Source: Verrucomicrobiales bacterium (GTDB lineage: Bacteria > Verrucomicrobiota > Verrucomicrobiia > Limisphaerales > CANJXF01). Taken from it: 64,000 nucleotides of DNA. Both the position numbers and the translations under genes were made by a program. Position 1 is the first letter of the stretch; the number at the start of each line of letters is the position of its first letter. The stretch spans positions 23,569 to 87,568 of the forward strand of contig CANJXF010000011.1 of the NCBI GenBank assembly GCA_947478865.1, in the 5' to 3' direction. This document shows positions 43,460-53,291 of this stretch, piece after piece. The notes under the pieces were generated by a model. It was not told the origin of the DNA and ran no database searches. It saw only the letters and a program-made list of their open reading frames with translations.

Positions 43460-43689
43460 TTAATGGCGACCGAGAGTAAAGAGGCAGCCCTGAAAGAAAA
43501 GCGGAAATTGTGCGAAGGCTCAAAGTCGGGTTTAACGACAGGCCCATTTGAAAAAATGAAGAATTGCCGTCAGATTGTTCCTCCAGCAGATCAGACGCAG
43601 AGTAGCCAATCGACAATGTGGTTGCGGGCGGTGCCGAAAACCAGTTCCCTTGTCTTTGGTTCCTTCAACAAAAACTAAAAAAAAGTATT

Positions 43690-43869
43690 ATGAAATTATT
43701 TAAATATCTTCTGCTCGTTTCAGTCTTGTTCAGCGGATTAGCCCTGACCGGTTGCAAAGAAAAAGGGCCGATGGAAAAGGCGGGCGAAAGCATCGATAAA
43801 GCCGCGAAAAAAACCGGTGATGCCGTGAAAGAAGCGGGTGAAAAAGCAAAAGATGCCGTCACGAAATAA
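43690..43869 (+). CDS. Small lipoprotein with amphipathic helix (entericidin-like size)
   Basis: The 59-residue product has a signal peptide and lipobox (LLLVSVLFSGLALTGC), then a short Lys/Glu/Ala-rich helix (ESIDKAAKKTGDAVKEAGEK). It resembles the many small repeat-helix lipoproteins or entericidin-type proteins. The ATG at 43690 puts the signal peptide at the N-terminus. A good terminator follows at 43891, so it is a monocistronic transcript. Function unknown; an envelope stress or cell-wall spacing role is possible. Confidence 0.75.
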   Translation: MKLFKYLLLVSVLFSGLALTGCKEKGPMEKAGESIDKAAKKTGDAVKEAGEKAKDAVTK

Positions 43870-43890
43870 TTTATCTGACCAACGTTTCAG

Positions 43891-43924
43891 GCCGGAGCAG
43901 CAACGAGCTGTTTCGGCTTTTTTT
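43891..43924 (+). terminator. Rho-independent terminator after the small lipoprotein gene
   Basis: GCCGGAGCAGC, loop AACGA, GCTGTTTCGGC, followed by seven T. The stem includes G-T pairs but is continuous. Confidence 0.8.
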
Positions 43925-43938
43925 GCTTCACATTTGCA

Positions 43939-44670
43939 TCACCACAAGCCGCGCAGTTCGTTGGCGTTGGTGGAAAGTTGATACTCCCGCATTTGCTCGA
44001 TTCGTCTCCACACCGCCGATCCATCGAGCGCTCCGAGATTGCCGCCGGCCGCTCCCAGTTCTCGGGACGTTTTGCCTCCCGAATTGGGATTCGTCGCGTC
44101 GGTACCGCCTTCCAGGATCACTCCATATTTTCCGTGCGACGCCACACTCTGCGGCTCCGGCGACCAAACATTTAAATCGGTCAACAGCGGCAGCAGCCCG
44201 CTCTCGGTCGCTTTGCGCGGTGAAATCCAGCTCTTAGCCGCTGGAACGCCGGCCCAAACTGCGGGATCCCGGCCGCCGAGATAATTGAATCCAAGGACAT
44301 ATCCATAGGGCGGAAAGGAATAGCCACCGACGGAAAATGGCGTGGGCAGACCCGGGCAGCCGATGATTTTTTTATGCCCGCCGTAGCTGATGAAAAGACG
44401 CCAGGTATTCGTTGAAACCATCGGCGGATAATCGCCCTGATTGGACGGTCCGGGAGGAATCTGTTGCTGATGATCGTCCGCATACAACTGCACGGCGATG
44501 AGCATCTGGCGCAAATTACTGCGACATGCGACGCGTCTCGCTTTTTCTTTGCCCGCGACGAGCGCAGGCAAGAGCAGTCCCCCCAAAATTCCGATTACGG
44601 CAACAACGACAAGCAACTCGATGAGCGTGAAAGCATTCCCAAAATGTTTTGGAAATCTCATTTGACCCAT
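43939..44670 (-). CDS. Pseudopilin-like secreted protein (prepilin N-methylation motif)
   Basis: The 243-residue protein has a type IV prepilin leader [18 protein letters not shown] followed by ILGGLLLPALVAGKEKAR and CRSNLRQMLIAVQLYADD, the standard N-terminus of this abundant group. The remainder is a globular domain with GYVLGFNYLGG and a GALDGSAVWRR end, as expected for a periplasmic sensor or binding domain. The ATG at 44670 was chosen, with alternatives at 44700 and 44661. It is divergent from a membrane protein gene at 44755. Individual functions in this family are unknown. Confidence 0.8.
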   Translation of the reverse strand: MGQMRFPKHFGNAFTLIELLVVVAVIGILGGLLLPALVAGKEKARRVACRSNLRQMLIAVQLYADDHQQQIPPGPSNQGDYPPMVSTNTWRLFISYGGHKKIIGCPGLPTPFSVGGYSFPPYGYVLGFNYLGGRDPAVWAGVPAAKSWISPRKATESGLLPLLTDLNVWSPEPQSVASHGKYGVILEGGTDATNPNSGGKTSRELGAAGGNLGALDGSAVWRRIEQMREYQLSTNANELRGLW

Positions 44671-44754
44671 GAAATTAACAAGAGCAATGCGAAGCACCAT
44701 CCGGCGGGAATTGAGCTTTTGCGTCGGGAACTCCTCGACTAATTTCGTCTTGTG

Positions 44755-45405
44755 ATGTTACCAACAGAAAGCGGAAATCCCATTGCGGCGGTTCCGGTGC
44801 CAACCGCGGGAGTCCCGTCCTCCGCTGCGCTACGTTTTTTTCCTGCCGTCCTTTTCACCCTCTGTTTTGTCTGCGCCTGGTTCTGGCGAGCCAATCAGCA
44901 GATTGCGCCGGCGAATTTATTTCTCCTGATCTCAGCGGCTGTCGCCACGTTGCTGGTGCTCAACCGGCGGTTGCCGCTGCAAAATATTGTCTCGCTGGTC
45001 ACGGTAATTACGATCGTTTCGGGCGCGAGCATGTTGGCCGCGGTGTTTTTCCGAACCAAATTATTCACGCCGTTTTTCCTGGCGAGATTTCCTGGAGCGC
45101 CGGTCTGGACCGCGCCCCTGCTCTGGGTGGTCGCGCTGGTCAATGCGCGCGGGATTGCGCAACTCCTGCTCCGGCCCTTGCGAAAAACCTCTTATTACGG
45201 TTTGTGGTTGATCGGTGTCGCCTGTCTGCTCGCAGCCGGTTTCAACCTGTCAGCGAGAAACGATTGGCGGACTTTTTCGTCGCAACTAGCAATAGCCGGG
45301 CTGGTTTTTGTTGCAACAATTCCGTGGTTCATCGACAAGCGGCGGGTCGAACAAGGCCTGGAATTACAACCGCTGATCATCATCTGCCTGTTGTTCTTTT
45401 GGTAA
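44755..45405 (+). CDS. Hypothetical polytopic membrane protein
   Basis: The 216-residue product has about six predicted helices (for example LFTLCFVCAWFW, LFLLISAAVATLLVL, IVSLVTVITIVSGASMLAAV, LWLIGVACLLAAGF, LIIICLLFFW) and a hydrophilic N-terminus rich in Pro/Ala. No family was recognised. The ATG at 44755 directly follows an in-frame GTG. It is convergent with the CorC-like gene at 45409, only 3 bp away. Confidence 0.6.
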   Translation: MLPTESGNPIAAVPVPTAGVPSSAALRFFPAVLFTLCFVCAWFWRANQQIAPANLFLLISAAVATLLVLNRRLPLQNIVSLVTVITIVSGASMLAAVFFRTKLFTPFFLARFPGAPVWTAPLLWVVALVNARGIAQLLLRPLRKTSYYGLWLIGVACLLAAGFNLSARNDWRTFSSQLAIAGLVFVATIPWFIDKRRVEQGLELQPLIIICLLFFW

Positions 45406-45408
45406 GAT

Positions 45409-46734
45409 TCAACCAGCCAACTCCGATTGCTTCCTCCTGACCAGCTTGAGCCGGGCCACGCGCAGCCCGTCCATTTCCTCCACGCGCAAATCAAAATCGC
45501 CAATCGTCAACGTGTCGCCCTCCTTGGGAAAGCCGCCCAACCGATGCGTGACCCACCCGCTCGTCGTGGTAATTCCGTTTTCCTGGAGCGATTCGCCGAC
45601 TAGTTCGGATAACTCATGCAGCGGCAGTGCGCCGGAAATTTCCCAGGTTTGTTCGTTTTCTTTTTTGAGCAACGGTTGCTCCTGATCGAACTCGTCCTGG
45701 ATCTGACCGACCAATTCTTCGAGAATATTTTCCAAGGTGACCATGCCGACCGTCCCGCCGTATTCGTCCACCACGATGGCGAAATGCATTTTGCGTTCGA
45801 GAAAAAGTTGGAGGAGCCGTTCCAGTCGCGACGTCTCCGGAACGTAAATGAGCTTGCGCGCCACCGGAACCAATTCAGCGCCCGTGCGCGCCTTGAGCCG
45901 CATGGGATACAAATCTTTGATGTGAACCACTCCAAGGGTTTTATCGAGGTTGCCATTTTCGCAGAGCAGGAAGCGCGAATAACGACTTTTCTCAGCGGCA
46001 TCAATGCACTCGGTGATCGTCGCTTCGGTGTCGAAATAGACAATTTCCTGCCGCGGGCGCATCACATCGCGAACGCTGCGGTTGCGCAAATCCATCGCGT
46101 TCAAGACGATGTCGCGCCCCAGGCTACTGCCGCCGGAATGTTTTCTCGTTCCCGAAAAAAGCAGGCGCAGTTCCTCTTCGGAATGCACCAGTTCGGCCTC
46201 GCTCACCGGCTCGATGCCGAACCGGCGCAGCAGCCACATCGCCGAATGGTTCAACACCCAGATGAACGGGAAGGAGATTTTATAAAACCATTCCAACGGC
46301 GCGGCGACCCAGAGTGATGTGGGCAGCGGTTTTTGAATGGCGAGAGATTTCGGGGCGAGTTCCCCGGCGACGATGTGCAAGAATGTGATGACGGAAAATC
46401 CAACGGCAAACGAAACGGTGTGCTGCACTCTTGGCGAATCAATGTGCAACCAATCCATCAGCGGATGCAGCAGGTCGGCAAAAACCGGTTCGCCAATCCA
46501 GCCCAGACCAAGGCTGGCCAGCGTGATACCAAGTTGAGTGGCGCTCAGAGCCGCGTCGAGATTGCCGACGATGCGCCGGGCGATCTTGGCGCGTCGATGA
46601 TTTTTGGCGACGAGAGTGTCGAGCTGCGTCTCGCGGATTTTGACCAGCGCAAATTCAGCCGCGACGAAAAAGCCGTTGAGCAGGACGAGGAACGCCACGG
46701 CCAAGAACTTTAAGATGATGATGCTCCAGTCCAT
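45409..46734 (-). CDS. CNNM/CorC-family protein (DUF21 + CBS pair + CorC_HlyC domain)
   Basis: The 441-residue protein has an N-terminal DUF21 transmembrane domain (LVLLNGFFVAAEFALVKIRE, ALSATQLGITLASLGLGWIGE, VAGELAPKSLAIQ). A CBS pair runs from about 215 (RSVRDVMRPRQEIVYFD, LGVVHIKDLYP, IVVDEYGGTVGMVTLENILE), and a C-terminal CorC_HlyC domain is TSGWVTHRLGGFPKEGDTL. CNNM proteins mediate or regulate Mg2+/Co2+ efflux, with CBS pairs binding Mg-ATP. It is the third gene of three consecutive paralogues, starting directly after the stop of the second (TAA ATG). Confidence 0.9.
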   Translation of the reverse strand: MDWSIIILKFLAVAFLVLLNGFFVAAEFALVKIRETQLDTLVAKNHRRAKIARRIVGNLDAALSATQLGITLASLGLGWIGEPVFADLLHPLMDWLHIDSPRVQHTVSFAVGFSVITFLHIVAGELAPKSLAIQKPLPTSLWVAAPLEWFYKISFPFIWVLNHSAMWLLRRFGIEPVSEAELVHSEEELRLLFSGTRKHSGGSSLGRDIVLNAMDLRNRSVRDVMRPRQEIVYFDTEATITECIDAAEKSRYSRFLLCENGNLDKTLGVVHIKDLYPMRLKARTGAELVPVARKLIYVPETSRLERLLQLFLERKMHFAIVVDEYGGTVGMVTLENILEELVGQIQDEFDQEQPLLKKENEQTWEISGALPLHELSELVGESLQENGITTTSGWVTHRLGGFPKEGDTLTIGDFDLRVEEMDGLRVARLKLVRRKQSELAG

Positions 46735-47727
46735 TTACAGACTTACCTCTCCGAAAATCGTTTTTAGAATATCCTGCAAACTGATGATGCCAACTTCGCG
46801 CTGATCCCGGCTGAGCACCACGGCGAGGCGGCGGCCACTGCGCTGCATTCGACCCAGGGCCTGTTCGAGGCGCAAATCCTCGCGGAGATAGAGCGCCGGA
46901 TTGACGTAATCGCCAGCGGTTTTTGTCACATCCAAATCTTCGAGGTAGAGCAGTTTCTTGAGGCTGATCACGCCGATGATTCGGTTTCCGCCAGCTTCCT
47001 TTCGCACGACTGGCAGGCGGGTGAGATTGCGTTCGCGGCAGATTTTCAAGACCTCCTGCATCGGTGTGTCGGTCATTACGCTCACCGTTTGGGATAGCGG
47101 CACCGCCACGTGCGCGACGGTCAAATTTTGCAAATCGAGCACCCGGTTGATCATGGTTTTCTCCTCCGCCGTGAGGTTGTGGGAGGATTCCTGCATGACA
47201 AACCGGAGTTCATCACGGTTGCCCGAAAGCCGGCCCGTAAAAACTTTTCCACCAGTCCACGGCAAAAGCCAGCGCGTGAACCAGCTGGCGATAGAAACCA
47301 GCGGGCGCAACACGACATGGATCAAGCCAAACGGTCGCGCGAGCAGCAGGCAGAGCCGATTGGGAAAGAGGCGGAACAGCGTCTTCGGCAACAGTTCGCA
47401 GAGAATGAAAAAAAGGAAAATAGCCGCGATGAAAGACAGCAGCTCGACGACCGGCCAGGGATGCAGCCACTGATGCAGCGTTAAAACAATCAAGGTGAAG
47501 ATAACGAAGTTCACCACCGTGTTTCCGACGAAAATCGTCCAGAGAAAATTCTCTGATTTTTCGAGGTAATCGTGCAGAACCATGGCGCGCGGGTTTCCCG
47601 CTCGCATCAGTTGGCGAATGCGCAGGCGGTTTAACGCGAGAACGCCTGACTCCATTCCGGAAAGCAGAAAAGAAAGCGCCGCGCAAAACCCGAGCACCAA
47701 CAAAAATAAAACGGTGACGTTGTTCAT
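46735..47727 (-). CDS. CNNM-family protein lacking the CorC_HlyC domain
   Basis: The 330-residue paralogue has the DUF21 region (CAALSFLLSGMESGVLALNR, GNTVVNFVIFTLIVL, CELLPKTLFRLFPNRL) and a CBS pair (VAHVAVPLSQTVSVMT, RIIGVISLKKLLYL, VLSRDQREVGIISLQDILK). It ends right after the second CBS motif, so the usual transporter-associated C-terminal domain is missing. It overlaps its upstream neighbour by 4 bp (ATGA). It may be a regulatory partner of the two full-length paralogues; this is inference. Confidence 0.87.
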   Translation of the reverse strand: MNNVTVLFLLVLGFCAALSFLLSGMESGVLALNRLRIRQLMRAGNPRAMVLHDYLEKSENFLWTIFVGNTVVNFVIFTLIVLTLHQWLHPWPVVELLSFIAAIFLFFILCELLPKTLFRLFPNRLCLLLARPFGLIHVVLRPLVSIASWFTRWLLPWTGGKVFTGRLSGNRDELRFVMQESSHNLTAEEKTMINRVLDLQNLTVAHVAVPLSQTVSVMTDTPMQEVLKICRERNLTRLPVVRKEAGGNRIIGVISLKKLLYLEDLDVTKTAGDYVNPALYLREDLRLEQALGRMQRSGRRLAVVLSRDQREVGIISLQDILKTIFGEVSL

Positions 47728-48962
47728 TTCGCTTGGCGTTTATTGACGACTTCCACGATCAACTCTTTGACCCGCCGCTCATCCACTGCCTGCGCGGTGA
47801 AACGCAGCCCGCGAAAGACCGCGAACTCTCCGACCGCCGGAACCACCCCCAGCTCGTTGACGAGTAATCCGCCAAGCGTTTCCGCCGATTCCACTTCACC
47901 AATCTGCGGAAACTCACGGCGAAAATCTTCCACGCGCATCGTGCCGTTGACGCGCCAGCGCCCGGCACCCAATCGCTCCATCACAAAACCTTGCGCTTCG
48001 CCTTCGCCGCGGATTTCTCCGATCATTTCCTCCAGAATATCTTCGATGGTCACGACGCCGGCCGTGCCGCCAAATTCATCGCGCACGATGGCCAGGCCGC
48101 GTTGCTGGCGTTGCAAGCTTTTCAACAGTTGCAGCAGGTTCATGCTCTCAGGAACAAACGATGGAAACTCGATCGCATCGGCGAGGTCAACCTGTGGATC
48201 GAGCAATAGCGTGCGCGTGTTGAGCACGCCGATAATTGTGTCGGGCGTTTCATCGTACATCGGCAGGCGGCGATGTTTGAATTTCCGCGATGCCGCAATC
48301 ATTTCCTCGACGGACAAATCATCCGGAATGCAGGCCATTTGCGAGCGCGGCTTCATCACTTCTTTGGCGGTTCGCTGATCGAGGTTGATGATTTCGAGGA
48401 TTTTTTCCTTTTCCGAACGGGCCAGCGTTCCTTGTTGATAAGCGAGTTCGAGAAGTTCCTGATATTCCTCATCCGTCATGGTGGCCTGCGGCTTGATGGA
48501 CGAGGGAAGGCCCACGCGCAAAATGAAACTGTTGAGTCGCTGAGCAATTTGGCGGAACGGCCGCAACATGGTTTGAAACATCGACATGGGTCGTGCGATT
48601 CTCAGCGACCACGATTCAGGCGCGCGCACCGCCAGCGCTTTGGGGGCGATCTCCGTTCCGAGCAAAATAAAAATCAACAAACCGCCGAGCGAGGGCAGTA
48701 GCGGCCATTGCTCCAGCAGGGCAATCCAGAGCAAGGTGGCAACAATGCCCGCGTTGGCGAAGGTGTTTCCCAAGACGATGGTGGTCAGCAATTCCTGTGG
48801 TTCAGCGAGCAGTTGGGTCAACGTCAAGGCGGACGGTCTTTTGTTTTCAGCGAGTTGACGGGTCTGCCATTTTCCAAGGGAGAAGAAGGCGGTTTCAGCG
48901 AGCGCGAAAAAGAAGCTCGCGATTGCGAACATAACGAGCACCGCAAAAGCTGCCGGAAGCAT
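47724..48962 (-). CDS. CNNM/CorC-family protein (DUF21 + CBS + CorC_HlyC), first of three
   Basis: About 412 residues from the ATG at 48962. The DUF21 domain has FFFALAETAFFSLGKWQTRQ, VLGNTFANAGIVATLLWIAL and LLGTEIAPKALAVR. The CBS pair has AKEVMKPRSQMACIPDDLSV, IIGVLNTRTLLLD and IVRDEFGGTAGVVTIEDILE. The C-terminal CorC_HlyC domain has GLLVNELGVVPAVGEFAVFR. A longer in-frame start at 49052 adds 30 residues without the usual N-terminal helix, so the shorter form is preferred. It heads a tight three-gene operon of paralogues probably handling divalent cations. Confidence 0.88.
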   Translation of the reverse strand: MLPAAFAVLVMFAIASFFFALAETAFFSLGKWQTRQLAENKRPSALTLTQLLAEPQELLTTIVLGNTFANAGIVATLLWIALLEQWPLLPSLGGLLIFILLGTEIAPKALAVRAPESWSLRIARPMSMFQTMLRPFRQIAQRLNSFILRVGLPSSIKPQATMTDEEYQELLELAYQQGTLARSEKEKILEIINLDQRTAKEVMKPRSQMACIPDDLSVEEMIAASRKFKHRRLPMYDETPDTIIGVLNTRTLLLDPQVDLADAIEFPSFVPESMNLLQLLKSLQRQQRGLAIVRDEFGGTAGVVTIEDILEEMIGEIRGEGEAQGFVMERLGAGRWRVNGTMRVEDFRREFPQIGEVESAETLGGLLVNELGVVPAVGEFAVFRGLRFTAQAVDERRVKELIVEVVNKRQAK

Positions 48963-49127
48963 CACGGGCGAAGTATTGAACAAGAAATGCGAGAGGCAAT
49001 TCGAAAAATCATCTCTTGAGACCTGAAAACAGGTTGCAGGCATAACCGGCATTAAATCATTCCCCGCGCAAAAATCTGCGGATTCGGAGTGAAACTAATC
49101 CCATCTTCTTCGCGTCTCTCAAGAAAC

Positions 49128-50039
49128 ATGAATCCTATGAAAACCACGCGCATAATCTTGCTGATTGCGATCTCTTTTGGTTTTCCACTGGCGGCACGCA
49201 CGGAGGAATCGTTGATCCGGCGCGAATGGAAAGTTGACGGCGCCACCCGCCAGGCACTTGTGCATGTTCCAAATTCCGCGAAGACCAACGCAGCCCCGGT
49301 TGTCTTTGCTTTCCACGGGCACGGCGGCTCAATGCATAACGCGGCAAGAATGTTCGGTTATCACTTGGTCTGGCCGGATGCGATTGTCGTTTACATGCAG
49401 GGACTCAATACGCCAGGCCAACTAACCGATCCTGAGGGCAAGAAACCCGGCTGGCAGAAGGCCATTGGCGACCAGGATGATCGCGACTTGAAATTCTTCG
49501 ATGCCGTCCTCGCGAGTTTGAAAAACGATTATCGTGTGGACAAACAACGCATCTATTCCACCGGCCATTCGAACGGGGGCGGGTTCACCTACCTGCTTTG
49601 GGCGGCGCGCGGAGAACAGTTTGCCGCCTTTGCCCCGTCGGCATCCCTCTCTCGTGCCCTCGTGGACCCGACAAAAAACAGCTCAGGAATCGTTCGTGCC
49701 TCACGCAAAAGCGATCAATCAAAAGCTTGGGTTGAGAAGGTCCCGTCTGATCTTACGAACCGGGCGTTCCTTCCCAAGCCGGTGTTGCATATCGCGGGTG
49801 AGAACGATCCGCTCGTAAAATTCGCCTGGCAAAAATTAATGGTGGATGCCGTGCGAGAAAAAAACCAGTGCGCGGAAGGCAGGCCTTGGCGTGCCGACCA
49901 GCGCTGCACCATTTATCCCTCGAAGGTCAACGCGCCCGTGGTTATCTATTTTCACCCCGGCACACACCAGTTTCCCGCGGAAGCCCCGGCTCTGATTGTG
50001 AAGTTTTTCAAAGAGCACACAAATCCGCCCAAGAAGTAG
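49128..50039 (+). CDS. Secreted esterase/depolymerase-like alpha/beta hydrolase
   Basis: The 303-residue protein has a signal peptide (IILLIAISFGFPLAARTE) and a fold related to polyhydroxybutyrate depolymerase/feruloyl esterase (LpqC-like) enzymes. The oxyanion-hole motif is FHGHGGS, the nucleophile Ser lies in STGHSNGGGF, Asp in AGENDPLVKF and His in PGTHQFP. A typical RRSYLVHVP-like start is seen as IRREWKVDGATRQALVHVP. It probably hydrolyses an ester in plant polymer or polyester; the substrate cannot be predicted. Two close Met codons exist (49128 and 49137). Confidence 0.85.
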   Translation: MNPMKTTRIILLIAISFGFPLAARTEESLIRREWKVDGATRQALVHVPNSAKTNAAPVVFAFHGHGGSMHNAARMFGYHLVWPDAIVVYMQGLNTPGQLTDPEGKKPGWQKAIGDQDDRDLKFFDAVLASLKNDYRVDKQRIYSTGHSNGGGFTYLLWAARGEQFAAFAPSASLSRALVDPTKNSSGIVRASRKSDQSKAWVEKVPSDLTNRAFLPKPVLHIAGENDPLVKFAWQKLMVDAVREKNQCAEGRPWRADQRCTIYPSKVNAPVVIYFHPGTHQFPAEAPALIVKFFKEHTNPPKK

Positions 50040-50383
50040 AATCGTCTAAAACCGATACCCCGACTGTTCCTGCGAAGATTGCGTTAATCTTTACCCTCGA
50101 TGCCGACATGCGCCCAATGGTAAACATTTCGTCCAACGGGATGAAAGGTGGCGGATTTCTCACCGTCAATCATCCCAACGGCCAGATTCCCGCTATTCTC
50201 GCCCCCGCCGAGTCCAGCGGAGCAGTCATCGGCAATGATACGCGAGGAAAACTGGTTACGGCCCTACCTGATCCAAAGGCATTTGGTCGCGAAGGAGAAT
50301 AAATTAGAATAGAACGCGCAATCAAAGCACTGGTGCGCCACGGAAATAATCCAGCAAAACAGATAGGAATTCCGCAGGACAGG
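50040..50383 (+). other. Intergenic region with a short ORF fragment
   Basis: An ORF from ATG 50108 to 50302 would encode 64 residues (SNGMKGGGFLTVNHPNGQIP, AILAPAESSGAVIGNDTRG). The Gly-rich wording resembles the C-terminus of a repetitive surface or tail-like protein, with no start region or neighbour in support. It is best read as a remnant. Nothing else was seen here. Confidence 0.35.
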
Positions 50384-50833
50384 TCAGTGCTTGGGCCGAA
50401 GCAATACCGCTTTCTTGGTTGTTCCTTCAACCTCAACGCTCTGCGTCTCAACCCCGGGATCGTCCTTCAAAGCATTGTGAACAATACGGCGATCGAATGC
50501 GCTCAGCGGTTCAAGTTCGACGACATCACCCCAGCGGCGAACTTTCTCAGCGGCTTCCTGCGCTTTTTTGACCAAGGCGTCACGGGCCTGAGCCCGATAG
50601 CCGCCAACATCGAGTATCACTTTCGGCGCACTTTGATCCTGCTGGAAGAGCAACCGGTTGGTGATGTATTGCAAATCAGAAAGCGTTTGGCCCTGGCGCC
50701 CGATCAACCGACCGGAATCTTCTGTTTTTACGTCCAGAAAAATCCCATCTTCGAGCATTTGCTCCTCAACCGTGGCGTCAAAGCCGAGCAGTTTTAAGAG
50801 TTGTTCCAGCGTAGCTTTAGGTTGTGCGGCCAT
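50384..50833 (-). CDS. khpB: KhpB/Jag RNA-binding protein (KH + R3H)
   Basis: The 149-residue cytoplasmic protein has a KH-like domain with SGRLIGRQGQTLSDLQYITN, followed by an R3H domain (LEPLSAFDRRIVHNALKDDP). The N-terminal Jag domain common in Firmicutes is very short here (LEQLLKLLGFDATVEE). KhpB/Jag binds RNA and is nearly always encoded after yidC, as here with about 35 bp between. It is the last gene of the rpmH-rnpA-yidD-yidC-khpB cluster. Confidence 0.92.
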   Translation of the reverse strand: MAAQPKATLEQLLKLLGFDATVEEQMLEDGIFLDVKTEDSGRLIGRQGQTLSDLQYITNRLLFQQDQSAPKVILDVGGYRAQARDALVKKAQEAAEKVRRWGDVVELEPLSAFDRRIVHNALKDDPGVETQSVEVEGTTKKAVLLRPKH

Positions 50834-50868
50834 AAAATTTATTTCGAATCGTAGCTTCGACTTTGGTT

Positions 50869-52635
50869 CTATTTTTTCTTTTTTGGTGAAATGACCGTCA
50901 CGGTTCCAACCGGCTCCGGTTTCGTCTTGGTCAATTTCATCTGCGCAATGGTTAACAAATTTTGCACGGTCCAGTAAAGCGTCAACCCTGCCGACATTTT
51001 ATAAAGGATAAACATGAACATCAACGGCATGTAGCGCATGATTTTTTGTTGGGCCGGATCCATGCCCGGCGATGGCGGGGTCAACCGAGCCTGCCATAAC
51101 ATCGTCGCACCCATGATCAGCGGCATCGGATTCACTGGAAAATTATTCAGGAACGGGACGTGCCAGACGGTATCTGCCTGGGACAAATCGCAGGCCCAAA
51201 GAAATTCTGCGCCGCGCAATTCAATCGCACTCTGCAACATGCGGTAGAAACCGAAGAACACTGGGATCTGCAACACCATCGGCAAGCAGCCACCGAGCGG
51301 GCTCACCTTGTGTTCCTTCATGAACTCCATCGTCTTCTGATTCTTCTTCGCGGGATCGTCCTTGTATTTGTCGGCGATCGCTTTCATTTGCGGCTGCAGC
51401 GCCTGCATTCGCTTCATCGACTTCGTGCTCGCACTGGTGAGCGGCCAGAAAAGAACCTTGATGATGACCGTGATGGCAATAATCGCCAAACCGTAGGCCA
51501 AACCGATCGCATGCAAGCCGTTCATCGAGAGCAGCAACATCTTTGCGAAGAATCCGAAGAAACCACCGAAGCCCATCACGAGATCCAGATCGTTCTTCAT
51601 CTCGGCGCCAAGTCGCGCCAGCGTGTTGTATTCCTTCGGACCGGCGTAAATTGTGTATTGATGTTCGAGCCCCTGATTTCCAGAGAGCGTCAGGCCGGGA
51701 TAACCAAACGAGGTTTGGAAACCGACCGGTTGCGGGACTGCTTTGGAATCAGCCGCAAGAACTTCCTTACTGGTGGCGGGAAGATCGATCTTGCGCGAAA
51801 GAATTTTCGGAGCAGATTCGCGCGGCACGACAGCCATCGCAAAAAACTGATTATGCACCGCGGCCCAAAGCACATTGCTGGCGCCGTTTTCGTATTCGGT
51901 TCTTGGAGTTCCTCCCGGCAGACAGCCCAGCGTGCGATTGGCGAACCAGCCAGAATCAACATGCTCCGCTTTCGCACCATTGAACCAAAAAACGCCCATC
52001 GTTTGCGACTCGTCGTGCGCACTCATCGGAGTTGCAGTCCCGGCGACAACTTCGTGATTCGCAATTGCGATCGGTTGGGCGGAACGATTTTCGAAACGCA
52101 CCTTGGCCTGAAGCAAATAGTTGGAGCTGACCTGAAATTCTTTGATGACGACCAAGCCGTTGCTCAGAGATTTTTCCGCGCGAACGGTTTCGCCAGAGCG
52201 GGACAATTTGTAGGAGCCGACTTCCAATCCGCCGCCAACGAGCGCAAGTGCGGGCACTGGCGCTTTGGTGTTGAGCGCGGCCAACCGCTGTTCGCCCACG
52301 GTCGTTTTGCCGCAATCGATCGACTCAGGATATTTGCGCAACTCAACCAATTTCAAACCACCGCCACGTGAGGAAAATGTGTAGTTCGCGTTTTCGTTGG
52401 TCACAACGAGCAACTGTTCCGGCGCATTGTCCGGAATTTGCGTCATCGGCGAAACGGCATTGGTCGCAGCAGCAACCGCTTGCGCGGAAACGTTGGTGCT
52501 TAACTGATTCGTCGCGACGAGAACTTCGTTGGTGCTTTTCGGCGGTGGCGGATAAAGCTTATCCATGATTAACGGCTTCCAAAGCAGAATCAATGCGAAC
52601 GAGATAACCAGGACAATGACGGATTTACGATCCAT
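50869..52635 (-). CDS. yidC: Membrane protein insertase YidC
   Basis: The 588-residue inner-membrane insertase has an N-terminal helix ([19 protein letters not shown]) and a large periplasmic domain with a low-complexity Asn/Thr/Ala linker. The conserved core is [60 protein letters not shown] and [21 protein letters not shown]. The hydrophilic groove arginine is expected in the first core helix region but was not verified. The ATG at 52635 lies within the end of yidD (11-bp overlap). It works with Sec or alone to insert membrane proteins. Confidence 0.96.
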   Translation of the reverse strand: MDRKSVIVLVISFALILLWKPLIMDKLYPPPPKSTNEVLVATNQLSTNVSAQAVAAATNAVSPMTQIPDNAPEQLLVVTNENANYTFSSRGGGLKLVELRKYPESIDCGKTTVGEQRLAALNTKAPVPALALVGGGLEVGSYKLSRSGETVRAEKSLSNGLVVIKEFQVSSNYLLQAKVRFENRSAQPIAIANHEVVAGTATPMSAHDESQTMGVFWFNGAKAEHVDSGWFANRTLGCLPGGTPRTEYENGASNVLWAAVHNQFFAMAVVPRESAPKILSRKIDLPATSKEVLAADSKAVPQPVGFQTSFGYPGLTLSGNQGLEHQYTIYAGPKEYNTLARLGAEMKNDLDLVMGFGGFFGFFAKMLLLSMNGLHAIGLAYGLAIIAITVIIKVLFWPLTSASTKSMKRMQALQPQMKAIADKYKDDPAKKNQKTMEFMKEHKVSPLGGCLPMVLQIPVFFGFYRMLQSAIELRGAEFLWACDLSQADTVWHVPFLNNFPVNPMPLIMGATMLWQARLTPPSPGMDPAQQKIMRYMPLMFMFILYKMSAGLTLYWTVQNLLTIAQMKLTKTKPEPVGTVTVISPKKKK

Positions 52636-52912
52636 GCTGACAAATTTTGAATTGTGAATGGTGAATTTTGATACTGGAAGGAACTGGATCGTGGCCGCAT
52701 CCACCGAACGGATTGCAGCGGCAAACACGTTTTACCGCGAGCCAGCTTCCAAAGATCGCGCCATGGGTCTGAACGGAATCAAGGGCGTATTGGGAGCAAC
52801 TGGGGGTGAAGCGACAACGACCGAGCGGTCCAAAGAGAACAGTTTTCGCGGGCGAAAGCGTCCAGCGATAAATGCGGACGAGGAAAATCAGAATATGTTG
52901 CCCGGCGTTCAT
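52625..52912 (-). CDS. yidD: Membrane protein insertion efficiency factor YidD
   Basis: The 95-residue product has the family signature in [37 protein letters not shown] and [17 protein letters not shown]. The Cys and Pro positions are conserved. YidD sits at the inner membrane and assists YidC. Its ATG shares one base with the rnpA stop (TGATG). A GTG one codon upstream is also possible. Confidence 0.95.
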   Translation of the reverse strand: MNAGQHILIFLVRIYRWTLSPAKTVLFGPLGRCRFTPSCSQYALDSVQTHGAIFGSWLAVKRVCRCNPFGGCGHDPVPSSIKIHHSQFKICQHGS

Positions 52913-53283
52913 CACGATTTCGACAATTGCATTTGGCGCAGCGCCCTCAGAAAGTCATGTTCGACCTGGGCGAACGATTTTTCTACAATTGAATTTCTTG
53001 CGACCAAAACCAGGTCAACAGGTTGCGCCATTTCATGCTGGTGCAAACGGAACGATTCGCGCAATAACCTGCGCGCCCGGCTCCGGACGACGGCATTGCC
53101 AATTTTTCGACTCGTGATGACTCCCAACCGGGTTGGGGAACCTGCCGGAAGAATAAGCCAATTCGCAATCAAGCAACCTGAAGAGAGCCGTTGCCCTTTC
53201 GATTTTGCCCGAAGGAAGTCCCGCCCCAATTTCAACCTGCTGGAACGAGGAAAGCGAAACGAGCGAGAAGGCCCGGCACCCAT
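52912..53283 (-). CDS. rnpA: Ribonuclease P protein component
   Basis: The protein subunit of RNase P, which helps the catalytic RNA cleave tRNA 5' leaders. The 123-residue product contains [18 protein letters not shown] and the RNP signature [20 protein letters not shown] followed by [10 protein letters not shown]. The ATG at 53283 gives the family length and lies 8 bp after the rpmH stop. The frame is nevertheless open back to a TTG at 53460, which would make a 182-residue protein reading through rpmH in another frame. Confidence 0.93.
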   Translation of the reverse strand: MGAGPSRSFRFPRSSRLKLGRDFLRAKSKGQRLSSGCLIANWLILPAGSPTRLGVITSRKIGNAVVRSRARRLLRESFRLHQHEMAQPVDLVLVARNSIVEKSFAQVEHDFLRALRQMQLSKS

Positions 53284-53291
53284 GCCGAAGT

